DNA of 64,000 bases from a virus: positions 1 to 64,000 of the IMG/VR virus record IMGVR_UViG_3300047496_000262; one strand, written 5' to 3'. The notes beneath the pieces were generated by a model. The model made no database searches and was not told the origin of the DNA. It saw only the letters and a list, made by a program, of their open reading frames with translations. Within the stretch, counting starts at the first letter, position 1; the number at the start of each line of letters is the position of its first letter. This document shows, one piece after another, positions 1-7,880 of this stretch. The position numbers and the translations under genes are program-made.

Positions 1-2029
1 CGGCCAGACCGGTGATGCCGAGGCCGATGCGGCGCTTGGCGATCGCCTCGTCACGCTGCGCCTCCAGCGGGAAGCGCGACACGTCGATCACGTTGTCCAG
101 CATGCGGATGGATGTGGTGACCAGACCGGTCAATACCCCTGGATGGATGTGAGCTGTGGGCTCGAACGGATCGTTCACTAGCGCCGCCAGATTGATCGAA
201 CCCAGGAGACACGCGCCATAGGGCGGGAGGGGTTGCTCGCCGCAGTTCGATGTGACGAACCCGCCATCCCAGAAGACGTGATCCGGATCGGCGACGGTGA
301 TGTCGAACACCTCGAAATCCCCCAGGTATTCGGATTCCGCAATATCGAAGGTGATCTTTTGCGGCTTTGGCCCCGCCTTATATTGCGCGACAAGTTCGGC
401 CAGGGCGGATTGTTTATAGCCTTGAACGAACCCGATTGTTGACGCGAAGACCATGGCGGACCGACCACTGAGATTGATGTCGTATGATGTCCGGCAGGTA
501 TAAAGGCCGTTCTGAAACACCACGTCGTGCGGATTATTTTTCGTGCGAAACGAGCGTATCCCCAGCGCCGACAACATCGCTTGGACCTGATCGGCTAGAC
601 GCAGCGATGTCGTCTTCAAGGCCACACGATTATAGGCCGGGAGCACGGAACCGTTTGCTGAGAACAGCCCGCGCAGGAACCCCGCTTGTTTGACCGCATC
701 GGCATAGAAGAAGCGATCTGGAATCGGGCGTTCTGGAAGGGGTGGTAATTCCGCCGACGTGACCGTTGTGGTGACGTGCCAGAGATTATCCCGCTGACCT
801 TCTGATTGCCGTACCAGTAGATGAGCGATCTCGGATTTAAGGTAATCCTGATCGTTGATACCGATCGCCAGACGGGGCGGCATACGTTCTTTTCTTGATC
901 CGTCGCCGATGACGAGCCCATCAAGAATATCCTGTGGATAAAGCGGGGTTCCGGCCTCCAACCGCAGGCCGGTGCAGGTATCCAGCGCGTCGGCCTGTGC
1001 GATCTCGACCTTCATGCCGCGCTGAACCACACGATGATTCTGGGTCAGATCAATCGCACCCGCTGTCGTGCGAAACCGATAGACCGGTTTGACGCCGGTC
1101 GACCATTTCGCTGTGATGGGAGTCCAGGTTTGACCGGTCCATGCCAGTTCACCAATTGAAACTTCCGATAGAGGCTTCACGCCTGTTCGGGTGAGAATCG
1201 GTGTCCAAGGTGGCAGGCAAGGATTCGTCGCCGCGATGGTCTCGCAATAGTCCAGATTATTGCGGTCGTTGATGCGGTCGATGAAGATCACGCCGGGCTC
1301 GGCATAGTCATAGGTCGCCCGCATGATGCGGTCCCAGAGATCCCGTGCGCGGATGGTGCGGTAGACCGTGCCGGCGAAGACCAGATCCCAATTGGTATCG
1401 TTCTTCACGGCATCCATGAACGCATCGGTCGCCAGCACCGAGACGTTGAACATGCGCAGCCGCCTGGGATCGCGCTTGGCATCGACGAACGCCTCAATAT
1501 CCGGATGATCGGCGCGCAAGGTCGCCATCATGGCGCCGCGCCGGGAGCCCGCCGACATGATGGTGCGGCACATCGAATCCCACACATCCATGAAGGAGAG
1601 CGGCCCCGAGGCATCGGCGCCGACGCCATGGACGGGCGCACCCTTGGGCCTGAGCGTCGAGAAATCATAACCGATGCCGCCGCCCTGCTGCATGGTCAGC
1701 GCCGCCTCGCGAAGGCCTGAGAAGATGCCGCTCATGTCGTCGGGGATCGTGCCCATGACGAAGCAGTTGAACAGCGTGACGCTGCGGCCGGTGCCGGCGC
1801 CGGCCAGGATCCGGCCGGCGGGGATGAATTTGAACCCATCCAGCGCGTCGTAGAATATGGGCTCCCATTGGGCGGGATCGGATTCGGCGGCGGCGATGGC
1901 CTTGGCGACGCGGCGCCAGGTGGCTTCGATGGTGTCGTCAATCGGGGTGCCGTCGGCGGCGTGCAGGCGGTATTTCATGCCCCAGACCTGGTGGGAGATC
2001 TCGGACATGCCGACGGATTTTTTTGCCAT
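1..2029 (-). CDS. nrdJ: Class II (B12-dependent) ribonucleotide reductase, intein-split, C-terminus beyond window
   Basis: Adenosylcobalamin-dependent reductase that makes deoxyribonucleotides for phage DNA synthesis in the cytoplasm. The frame opens at ATG 2029 and runs off the left edge (676 codons seen). Extein motifs visible are LFNCFV with Cys89 (redox Cys position in this family), QQGGGIGYDF, SAGSRRGA, and after the intein CGEQPLPPYGACLLGS. The first Cys of that last motif is the family's thiyl-radical residue and the Cys eleven residues on is its redox partner. A 325-residue intein sits directly before the radical Cys, so the enzyme needs protein splicing to work. Class II enzymes need no separate radical subunit, and none is seen. 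The family call is firm; the missing C-terminus is simply outside the window. Confidence 0.95.
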   Translation of the reverse strand, partial: MAKKSVGMSEISHQVWGMKYRLHAADGTPIDDTIEATWRRVAKAIAAAESDPAQWEPIFYDALDGFKFIPAGRILAGAGTGRSVTLFNCFVMGTIPDDMSGIFSGLREAALTMQQGGGIGYDFSTLRPKGAPVHGVGADASGPLSFMDVWDSMCRTIMSAGSRRGAMMATLRADHPDIEAFVDAKRDPRRLRMFNVSVLATDAFMDAVKNDTNWDLVFAGTVYRTIRARDLWDRIMRATYDYAEPGVIFIDRINDRNNLDYCETIAATNPCLPPWTPILTRTGVKPLSEVSIGELAWTGQTWTPITAKWSTGVKPVYRFRTTAGAIDLTQNHRVVQRGMKVEIAQADALDTCTGLRLEAGTPLYPQDILDGLVIGDGSRKERMPPRLAIGINDQDYLKSEIAHLLVRQSEGQRDNLWHVTTTVTSAELPPLPERPIPDRFFYADAVKQAGFLRGLFSANGSVLPAYNRVALKTTSLRLADQVQAMLSALGIRSFRTKNNPHDVVFQNGLYTCRTSYDINLSGRSAMVFASTIGFVQGYKQSALAELVAQYKAGPKPQKITFDIAESEYLGDFEVFDITVADPDHVFWDGGFVTSNCGEQPLPPYGACLLGSINLAALVNDPFEPTAHIHPGVLTGLVTTSIRMLDNVIDVSRFPLEAQRDEAIAKRRIGLGITGLA
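245..1219 (-). other. Intein inside nrdJ with LAGLIDADG-type endonuclease domain
   Basis: In-frame insertion of 325 residues between ATNP and CGEQPL of the reductase, the known RIR1-type insertion point. It begins with Cys (CLPPWTPILTRTG, splicing block A). It has a block B-like stretch ending LTQNHRVV. It ends FDITVADPDHVF...FVTSN (blocks F and G) before extein Cys. The penultimate residue is Ser instead of the usual His. Two LAGLIDADG-like helices are visible: LDGLVIGDGS with Asp106, and FLRGLFSANGSV, where the expected acidic residue is Asn189. Splicing residues Cys1, Asn325 and Cys+1 are intact, so splicing is likely. The endonuclease may be inactive or impaired. Confidence 0.93.
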
Positions 2030-2066
2030 GGGGCGCCCCCTGATTGACGTGGGATATTGATAAAGC

Positions 2067-2097
2067 AGTGGCGACGGCGTTTCCATCCGCCGCCACT
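2067..2097 (-). promoter_or_regulatory. Leader hairpin upstream of nrdJ
   Basis: Arms AGTGGCG (2091-2097 side, read on the minus strand) and CGCCACT pair, with an inner GGCG/CGCC extension. The hairpin lies about 40 nt upstream of the nrdJ start. No U-run follows, so it is not an ordinary terminator; it may tune the nrdJ leader. No cobalamin-riboswitch core was recognised. Confidence 0.4.
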
Positions 2098-2099
2098 TC

Positions 2100-2290
2100 C
2101 TATGCAGACATAGCCTAGACCCGCCAACCTAGACATGCCTTGACGGGCGAACCATGACTGGCCAAGCCATACCAAAACTAACCCGGACAGCCTCGACGCT
2201 CCACACCGTGAAGCGCCAAGCCTTGACTCACCCGGACTGCCAAACCCAGCCGTAAACCACCCGGAGGCCCCTGGTTCCGTCATCGGCGCG
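2100..2290. repeat. Degenerate short-repeat spacer upstream of nrdJ
   Basis: Non-coding spacer made of loose units of about 10-12 nt resembling CCTTGACnnnCC on the plus strand (for example GCCTTGACGGG, GCCTTGACTCACC, CCTCGACGCTCC). The same type of array is seen at 26030-26390. Open frames across it have repetitive, low-complexity products and no good ribosome site. The rest of the gap 2030-2381 also holds a TTGCGCGAAC half-site (2331-2340, minus) typical of the promoter family in this window. Confidence 0.65.
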
Positions 2291-2381
2291 GATTTCGCGC
2301 TAACGGGAATACTGTGTCATGAGATTTATCGTTCGCGCAACAGGTTTTCGCGTTTGTGAGATTACCGGCCGCACCGGCTGG

Positions 2382-2828
2382 TCATGCGTCGTGGCGGATG
2401 GAAGGCGGGGTGCGTAAGAGCGGCCGGTAATCGGCCAGGGCTTTCGGGTCTGGATTATTCCAGGCATCGAACAGGGACGATTCCCCCTCGGTGGCATGAA
2501 ACAGGTCGCGAGCGCGCAGCCAGATCAGGAAATCCTGGGCCACCTTCGGATCCAGCCAATAGGCATTCCAGCACCAGTTGCCCCACCAATCCTTGGATCT
2601 GATGAACGGCCAGCGCTTGCCGGCGAGGATGAAGTGACCGCCGTCTTCACGGAACCGGGGACACCTTGCGAATGAATACCCGTTCCACTGCTTGGCTTCG
2701 AGTGTCAGCCCATCCGGGTTAATCTCAATTTGAGGGACTCGGCCGGCGAACAGACCGTTATCGGGGTCGTTGCAGGCAAAGTCGAACCGGACCTCATCAG
2801 TGATCCCGTATGGAACAATCGTGTGCAT
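2382..2828 (-). CDS. Hypothetical protein, 148 aa
   Basis: Start ATG 2828 (MHTIVPYGITDEVRFDF) is preceded by AGGATCAACC, a fair ribosome site. A longer frame upstream lacks one and would lie deeper inside the methyltransferase gene. The protein is rich in Trp and acidic residues (KDWWGNWCWNAYW, residues about 75-90). It has no membrane segment or recognised domain. The 5' end overlaps the end of the cytosine methyltransferase by 32 bases, so it is probably co-transcribed with the DNA-modification genes. Function unknown. Confidence 0.75.
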   Translation of the reverse strand: MHTIVPYGITDEVRFDFACNDPDNGLFAGRVPQIEINPDGLTLEAKQWNGYSFARCPRFREDGGHFILAGKRWPFIRSKDWWGNWCWNAYWLDPKVAQDFLIWLRARDLFHATEGESSLFDAWNNPDPKALADYRPLLRTPPSIRHDA

Positions 2829-4071
2829 GGTTGATCCTGTCTGGCTGGTGCAACCGCTCCACGAGGCTGATCCGCTCGCCAATCCATCGGATGACGGGCA
2901 CCGCCATGCTGTTACCCAGCGCGCGATACCGATGGCCGTCAGTGACCGGCTTGCCGCGAAAGGGAATATCGGTCCAGCCGTCAGGAAACCCTTGGAGGCG
3001 CTCGCATTCCAGCGGGGTTAATCGGCGGACGGCTGAGCGCGTGGCAACGGCCAAATGGCCGCCGGCATTGGCGTGGCTTCCGGCGTGACCTAGCGTTCGC
3101 ATGGTCGGGGCCGTATCCCCAGCATAGCCGCCGTCATCCTTGTACGAAAACGCAACAGCACCGACGCCCACGCCGCCCCGGCCGCCGGTCGGGGTCAGGA
3201 CGGCATTCGCAACACCATCGTCGCGCGTTTCAAGCTGATGGCCGTCACCGCGCCCGCGCGAGGCCAACGTGTAGACGAACGTCTCGGTCTCGGCATCGAT
3301 GCGACCATGCGGACCACCATGAGCGCTGAGCGCGTGTGATATCGGGTGCCTCGCCTGCGCTTGGTTATCGTCCGCGCCGCAGGTGCCGACGCCGGTTGCA
3401 GACAGCGCGCCTACAACCAACTCTCCAGCCGCCGCTTCATCCGCCCCTACTCGCCATCCGTTGCCGCTTGAAGTGCCGCCAAGAGTTCCGATGGCAGTGT
3501 CCGGCCTCGGGCCTTGGCCCGTCGTAAGATCCCGGCGCAGGCTCGCGCGCTCAAATAATACCGCTGCGGCACGGGTCCAGTCTCCAAGATATGCAACAAC
3601 GAAGACGCGACGGCGGGATTGGGGCACTCCGTAGTATCGAGCGTCGCAAACGCGGTAAGCGAACCCATACCCGAGTTGCCCCAAGAGCCCGAGGATGGAT
3701 CCAAACGTCCGTCCTCCGTCAAGCGACAGAACGCCAGGGACGTTTTCCCAAACGAGCCAACGGGGCAGAAGTCTCTCAGCAAGGCGTATAAACTCAAGCG
3801 TGAGATTCCCGCGCTCGCCAGTAATGCCCGCTCTAAGTCCCGCGATGCTGAAATCCTGGCAGGGGGTGCCGCCGATAAGAAGGTCAATTGACTGGTAGTC
3901 GCCGGCGTTGATCGTCGTAAAGTCGCCATGCAAAGGGACCCCAGGCAAGCGGTGTTGCAGTAACGCGCGCGGGAACGGCGCGACCTCCGAACAGAATGCC
4001 CCTCGCCACCCCAGCGGCTCCCATGCGACGCTCGCCGCCTCAATCCCGCTGCACACGCTGCCGAAGATCAC
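2797..4071 (-). CDS. dcm: C5 cytosine-specific DNA methyltransferase
   Basis: Transfers a methyl group from SAM to C5 of cytosine in DNA, probably to protect phage DNA from host restriction. Canonical motifs occur in order: I FGSVCSGIEAAS near the N-terminus, IV GGTPCQDFS with the catalytic Cys, VI WENVPG, VIII QSRRRVF, IX RRLTPLECERLQGFP, X RYRALGNSMAVPV. A Gly-rich target-recognition region of about 150 residues lies between VIII and IX. The GTG start at 4071 is chosen because it gives MIFGSVCSGIE, the usual phage N-terminus, and forms a GTGA overlap with the upstream Lar-like gene. An ATG at 4101 is possible. 424 aa, apparently intact. No cognate restriction enzyme is next to it, so it is an orphan methylase. 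Confidence 0.95.
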   Translation of the reverse strand: MIFGSVCSGIEAASVAWEPLGWRGAFCSEVAPFPRALLQHRLPGVPLHGDFTTINAGDYQSIDLLIGGTPCQDFSIAGLRAGITGERGNLTLEFIRLAERLLPRWLVWENVPGVLSLDGGRTFGSILGLLGQLGYGFAYRVCDARYYGVPQSRRRVFVVAYLGDWTRAAAVLFERASLRRDLTTGQGPRPDTAIGTLGGTSSGNGWRVGADEAAAGELVVGALSATGVGTCGADDNQAQARHPISHALSAHGGPHGRIDAETETFVYTLASRGRGDGHQLETRDDGVANAVLTPTGGRGGVGVGAVAFSYKDDGGYAGDTAPTMRTLGHAGSHANAGGHLAVATRSAVRRLTPLECERLQGFPDGWTDIPFRGKPVTDGHRYRALGNSMAVPVIRWIGERISLVERLHQPDRINHAHDCSIRDH

Positions 4072-4265
4072 GGGAGCGCCGGGGCGTTGGCCTCGTTCCA
4101 TCGGCGGATGGCGGATTCGTGGGTCGATCCCGTCGCTTGGCTGCCGTGGCTTGGGCAATCGGTGTTTCCACAATAAATAATAAACAACTGCGGTTCCTGC
4201 CCGGTAAAATTAAATGACCGGAACGGCGGTAACTTGCACGCGCGGCAGGGCACTACATCGGTCAT
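4068..4265 (-). CDS. Lar-like restriction-alleviation zinc protein, copy 2
   Basis: 65 aa starting MTDVVPCRACKLPPF. Cys pairs C-x2-C (near residue 7) and C-x4-C (YCGNTDCPSHG) precede the terminal helix with RRWNEANAP. This fits the small Lar/zinc-ribbon proteins that phages carry near DNA methylases and that in Rac prophage modulate type I restriction-modification. The start overlaps the end of copy 1 by ATGA and the end overlaps the methylase by GTGA, so translation is coupled. Role by family and context only. Confidence 0.75.
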   Translation of the reverse strand: MTDVVPCRACKLPPFRSFNFTGQEPQLFIIYCGNTDCPSHGSQATGSTHESAIRRWNEANAPALP

Positions 4266-4438
4266 GGCATGTTCATCTCGTTCCACATTTTGACGGCCTC
4301 ATCCAGCTTGTCGCCGACGCCGCTGAACTCTACCCAATCGCATTCCGGAGAGGCGCACTCGACGACTATTGTGTCTGGCCACCACCGGTACTGCTTCGGC
4401 TTCCGGCCGCAGTGGATGCAGGGCACGGTCTCGGTCAT
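4262..4438 (-). CDS. Lar-like restriction-alleviation zinc protein, copy 1
   Basis: 58 aa, MTETVPCIHCGRKPKQYRW. C-x2-C near the N-terminus, C-x4-C in VECASPECDW, then the terminal KMWNEMN. It shares layout with the next gene (4068-4265), so the two look like a tandem duplication that has diverged. It overlaps both neighbours by four bases. Expected to bind zinc; restriction alleviation is inferred from family resemblance and from the adjacent cytosine methylase. Confidence 0.75.
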   Translation of the reverse strand: MTETVPCIHCGRKPKQYRWWPDTIVVECASPECDWVEFSGVGDKLDEAVKMWNEMNMP

Positions 4439-5001
4439 GCGAACCGCTCCAGTTTTTTCTCGGCCGGCACGTACAGCGGATGCTTGGGCTGGCCGGAACG
4501 CGTGCGACCGAGGCACATAAGCGGCAGATTGCTGGCACCCTGGATCCAGCCCATCATCGTTTGATCTTGGCCTAGATGCGTGCCGTGGTTGCCCCAGGCG
4601 CAGACGATGAGGCCAGCCTGATCCAGGGCGCGCTCCACGAAATCCTGGTTCCGTGGCCCAACGATATCCACGGTGTGGTCCATACCCAGGATCACCTGGG
4701 GCCGCGTGGCACGATAGGCGAACAAATTGACCACGTCGATCCGCTGATACTGCCAGCGCTTGGCGAAATCCACGCAGCGCCGGATGGTCGGATCATCCAG
4801 CCGGGAATCCGCGGTCGAAGGGTTGAGCATGACGAATACGACCGAGAGCGGGCCGCCTAGTTGATGGCCGGCACCGTCATAGGCATCCCACCACCACCAG
4901 TGATCGCGCGGGCACGGGCTGGCGAGGTCGCGCCATTCGCGCCAGAGGAGATACCGATAGGGGCCGGAGATTTCAGCGCCGATGCCGCAGTATTCGGTCA
5001 T
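4435..5001 (-). CDS. DUF1643 family protein
   Basis: 188 aa, MTEYCGIGAEISGPYRYLLW. Characteristic DUF1643 signatures: VVFVMLNPSTADSRLDDPT, RRCVDFAKRW, VVNLFAYRATRP and CAWGNHG. The family is common in phages and mobile elements; its biochemical role is not established. The start at 5001 overlaps the stop of the PP-loop gene (ATGA), and the 3' end overlaps Lar copy 1. It is thus part of a coupled block PP-loop enzyme, DUF1643, Lar, Lar, methylase, which suggests work on nucleotides or DNA. A longer frame upstream is not supported. Confidence 0.88.
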   Translation of the reverse strand: MTEYCGIGAEISGPYRYLLWREWRDLASPCPRDHWWWWDAYDGAGHQLGGPLSVVFVMLNPSTADSRLDDPTIRRCVDFAKRWQYQRIDVVNLFAYRATRPQVILGMDHTVDIVGPRNQDFVERALDQAGLIVCAWGNHGTHLGQDQTMMGWIQGASNLPLMCLGRTRSGQPKHPLYVPAEKKLERFA

Positions 5002-6089
5002 TCGCAGAGCCCGTAGCTTGACGCACAGGCGACCGGCAGGCCCGTCTTGAACAGGTCGTACTGCTTGGCACCGCGCGTGGTCATGGCCCAATCGACGGTG
5101 GCATCAATGGACGACGCGCGCGCATATTCATCGGGCATCAGCCCCTCCACGTCGCCGGTTCCGGCAAATAGCGACGCCAGCCCGCGCTTACTGGCAATCG
5201 CGACCATGCGCTCCCATTCGCGGATCCGGTGTATGTGGTGCGGCCAGCGGCGCGCGGCGTTGGCGATTTCGTCCTTGCCAGCGTTGATGCACAGCATACA
5301 CCCGACCCGATCGCAGCCCATGCTGTAAAGCGGGTTCAGCCGATGGCCGCGCAAGGTCACGAAATCCACGACCTGTTGCGCCGTCCAATCCACAATCGGG
5401 CGGCGGATCAGCCAGCCCTCGGCACCGCGCTCGCGCTCCAGCGCGTCCTTGCGTCTCATCGATTCGTCGCGGCGGATGCCCTGCCAGCTTTCAACCTCAT
5501 AGCCCTGGCCGATCAGGTCCAACATGTACTTGTCGAGCGGATACCGCTTGAGTTCCTGCGTGCAGAACTGCGCCTTGCGCGAGGGGAACCGGCCTTTCAT
5601 GAGGCAGAGGTCCAGGAACGGATTGCCGGTCGGCACCAGCATCTCAAGCGCCAAGCCAATGACCGCTTGGGCGTCGTAATCTTTGAGCGGCGCGCGTTCC
5701 GGCGTCCAGTGCCAATCGCCGAATGAACAGTATCGGTAGGGGTCAGCCGGATCTATCGGCTGGAGCATCGGCATCGGGCCATCGCCCTTCCACTTCCACT
5801 CGCCGGGCTTGCCTGTGGTCAGGTCCTGCATCCAATGGGTTTCGATGTACGCCCGCTTGCGCGTCATGTCGGACGTGAAATCGGCTTGGACGATATCAAT
5901 CGACCGCCCGAACATGGCCGGCAGATCGTTTCGGATGAAGGCGTCGGTAATCTCATGCTCATGGCCGGTCCAGGCATGGACCAGTCGCACGTTCTCGGGG
6001 CCGTATTCGTCGATCGCCAGCAGTGCCGTCGCGTGGCTGTCCTTGCCGCCGGAGACCGATGCAACGGCGATGCGCGGGCGGTCGGTCAT
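4998..6089 (-). CDS. PAPS-reductase-like PP-loop (ATP pyrophosphatase) protein
   Basis: 363 aa, start ATG 6089. PP-loop ASVSGGKDSHA at residues 10-20 binds ATP. Other family signatures are QFCTQELKRYP, SWQGIRRDESMRR, PIVDWTAQQVVDF and a late Cys cluster CDRVGCMLC, which probably holds a metal or Fe-S. The superfamily activates sulfur or other substrates by adenylation; phage members are often annotated PAPS reductase, but the true substrate here is unknown. Phosphorothioation (DndC-like) or tRNA/DNA base modification are possible; no other dnd gene is seen. Translationally coupled to a 14-codon frame upstream. Confidence 0.88.
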   Translation of the reverse strand: MTDRPRIAVASVSGGKDSHATALLAIDEYGPENVRLVHAWTGHEHEITDAFIRNDLPAMFGRSIDIVQADFTSDMTRKRAYIETHWMQDLTTGKPGEWKWKGDGPMPMLQPIDPADPYRYCSFGDWHWTPERAPLKDYDAQAVIGLALEMLVPTGNPFLDLCLMKGRFPSRKAQFCTQELKRYPLDKYMLDLIGQGYEVESWQGIRRDESMRRKDALERERGAEGWLIRRPIVDWTAQQVVDFVTLRGHRLNPLYSMGCDRVGCMLCINAGKDEIANAARRWPHHIHRIREWERMVAIASKRGLASLFAGTGDVEGLMPDEYARASSIDATVDWAMTTRGAKQYDLFKTGLPVACASSYGLCE

Positions 6090-6130
6090 TCGCCGATGCC
6101 CAGCGCTTTGTTGATCGCGAGCGCGGTCAT
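6086..6130 (-). CDS. 14-codon micro-ORF bridging two genes
   Basis: MTALAINKALGIGE. A strong site GCAGGAGGAACC stands right before the ATG at 6130. The start overlaps the stop of the 88-aa gene (ATGA) and its own stop overlaps the start of the PP-loop gene (ATGA). It may be a leader peptide that carries ribosomes into the enzyme gene, since the PP-loop start has no independent Shine-Dalgarno sequence. Confidence 0.5.
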   Translation of the reverse strand: MTALAINKALGIGE

Positions 6131-6393
6131 GGTTCCTCCTGCACAACAAGCTCGACATAGAGCGCCACTGGTGGCTGCCAGCCCCATACGCGCAGGATGA
6201 TCGATCCGCCGGCCTTGATGAGTTCCAAATCGTCCGGCAAGGGCTCCCAAGCGCTCTCGCACCAACCGCTGCCTCGAATTGGATCACCGTGCGTGCGGAT
6301 CGCGAGATGGCTGCAATCGCCGTCTTTTTCCGGCCGCCATCCAACCGGCGCGCCTAGGTAATGCGAGGCACCGCGAATCCGACGGGGGATCAT
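6127..6393 (-). CDS. Hypothetical protein, 88 aa
   Basis: MIPRRIRGASHYLGAPVGW, with GGAGAGC six bases before ATG 6393. The C-terminal half is beta-rich and Trp-containing (SIILRVWGWQPPVALYVELV). Its start overlaps the preceding gene by ATGA. No recognised domain; position only suggests an accessory role with the nucleotide/DNA-modification genes. Confidence 0.75.
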   Translation of the reverse strand: MIPRRIRGASHYLGAPVGWRPEKDGDCSHLAIRTHGDPIRGSGWCESAWEPLPDDLELIKAGGSIILRVWGWQPPVALYVELVVQEEP

Positions 6394-6740
6394 GCCTGCT
6401 CTCCAAACACCGTCGCCAGCGCCTGCCCGATCGCAGCCTTCACGTTGCCCGGCGTCGTGTCATCGTTGTGGCTGGTCACCAGCATGATTTCGACGCGGTC
6501 GCGACTGCTTATTTCAATCTCCAATTCGGACGGGTGGATTTTCCACTCCAGTTGCACGTTGGGGCCTGCCGCGGCGATACCGGGTTGCGGATAGCCGGCT
6601 TCGGCAAACCAGCGCACCAGCGTTTCCGCGTAGGCAAGGTTGTCCAAGCGGAGCGCGCTGCCCGACCAGAAATCATGACCCTTCAGCGTCGCCAGATGCG
6701 CAAGCCGGTCAAGACTGTCCTGGAGCGTGGGGGCGGTCAT
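6390..6740 (-). CDS. Hypothetical protein, 116 aa
   Basis: MTAPTLQDSLDRLAHLATLKG. Predominantly helical N-terminus followed by a beta-strand pair (VQLEWKIHPSELEIEISS) and a final Ala-rich helix. No cysteines, membrane segment or known motif. Overlaps both neighbours by four bases, so it is translated as part of the long minus-strand operon. Function unknown. Confidence 0.78.
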   Translation of the reverse strand: MTAPTLQDSLDRLAHLATLKGHDFWSGSALRLDNLAYAETLVRWFAEAGYPQPGIAAAGPNVQLEWKIHPSELEIEISSRDRVEIMLVTSHNDDTTPGNVKAAIGQALATVFGEQA

Positions 6741-7018
6741 GGTGCAAGCTCCGTGGCGATGGCAACTAGGCGCGCCATCCGATCGTGAAATTCCGGGTCA
6801 TACGTGGTGCCGAACACTTCTTCGTCTGACCGCACCATGTCGGACAGCGCCATCACCGCATCCAGCAGGCGCGCGCGGAGGTCGCGGTAGGCGTCGGCAA
6901 GGGTAATGCCGGCGGCCGTGTATTCGGACGAGCCGTAAAACGGATACATTTCCGCTAGCCGGCCGATGACCAACAGCGCGGCCTGGATTTTCTCAGGCGT
7001 CGGGTTCATCTCATTCAC
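6737..7018 (-). CDS. Hypothetical helical protein, 93 aa
   Basis: GTG 7018 gives MNEMNPTPEKIQAALLV, with GGTGGAG six bases upstream and a GTGA overlap with the pentapeptide gene. ATG 7009 (MNPTPEKIQ) is the alternative but lies too far from that site. The protein looks all-helical (LRARLLDAVMALSDMV) and acidic. No recognised family. Confidence 0.75.
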   Translation of the reverse strand: MNEMNPTPEKIQAALLVIGRLAEMYPFYGSSEYTAAGITLADAYRDLRARLLDAVMALSDMVRSDEEVFGTTYDPEFHDRMARLVAIATELAP

Positions 7019-7878
7019 ACTCGGTGCTCCACCTGATACGTCAAGATCCACGCCTGGACGATGCGGGCCAGCGGGTTCGTGGCTGGCGTGTCACCGAGAC
7101 TGATGCCGTAGAAAAACCGCTCGACGGGGCTGTAGGAATCGACGAACGGCAGCGTTTGTGCTTTGACCCCGCGCGCGATGGCGATCGTGCCACAGAGACA
7201 GCCGCATCCATTGCGGTTGTAGGCGCTGCCGTCCACTCGACCGGCCCGCAGCGCGGCCAGCAGGGCCGGTATCTCCGGTTGTGCCTGATCAAGCACGCGG
7301 GCGAGGTCGGCGCGAATGGGAGCCCATGACGGGTGGTCAGGCGGCGAGAAAATCGCGCGGGCCAGTCTCGCGCCGGTCAGATTGGCGCCGGTCAGAGTGG
7401 CGCCGGGCAGTCGAGCGTCGGCCAGAGTGGTCCAGGCCAGATCGGCACCGGTCAGATTGGCCCCGGTCAGATCGGCCTTGGTCAGATTGGCCGCGGTCAG
7501 TTGAGCCCAAGACAGATCGGTTTCAATCAGAGTGGCCCCGGTCAGTCTCGCGCCGGTCAGTCTCGCGCCGGACAGAGTGGCGCCGGCCATCCAAGCGTCG
7601 GCCAGTCTCGCGCCGGACAGAGTGGCGCCGGTCAGATCGGCGCCGGTCAGAGTGGACCCGGCCAGATCGGCGCGGGTCAGATTGGCCCCGGTCAGTCTCG
7701 CGTCGGCCAGAGTGGTCCAGGCCAGATCGGCGCCGGTCAGAGTGGCCCCGGTCAGATCGGCCTTGTCGCCGATCGCCGTTTCGAGCGCGACGCGCGCGCA
7801 ATAGGCCGGCTCGGTCCCGTCCGGGATGTCGACCAGCAGCGGCGCACGGTCGGTCTCGAATTGGATAGGATACAGCAT
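7015..7878 (-). CDS. Pentapeptide-repeat protein
   Basis: 287 aa starting MLYPIQFETDRAPLLVDIP, with AGGAG upstream of ATG 7878. Residues 40-174 are about 27 uninterrupted A(D/N/T/R)LxG pentapeptides (ADLTG, ATLTG, ARLTG), which fold as a right-handed quadrilateral beta-helix. The last 110 residues are a separate domain with CGCLC and an aromatic tail. Pentapeptide proteins can mimic DNA and bind gyrase, or serve as scaffolds; which applies here is unknown. The repeat DNA itself is highly internally repetitive (7370-7760). Confidence 0.93.
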   Translation of the reverse strand: MLYPIQFETDRAPLLVDIPDGTEPAYCARVALETAIGDKADLTGATLTGADLAWTTLADARLTGANLTRADLAGSTLTGADLTGATLSGARLADAWMAGATLSGARLTGARLTGATLIETDLSWAQLTAANLTKADLTGANLTGADLAWTTLADARLPGATLTGANLTGARLARAIFSPPDHPSWAPIRADLARVLDQAQPEIPALLAALRAGRVDGSAYNRNGCGCLCGTIAIARGVKAQTLPFVDSYSPVERFFYGISLGDTPATNPLARIVQAWILTYQVEHRV

Positions 7879-7880
7879 GA

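Noticed and set aside
2067-2380. Cobalamin riboswitch upstream of the B12-dependent reductase
   Set aside because: The leader hairpin lacks any stretch resembling the B12-box core, so no riboswitch is claimed.
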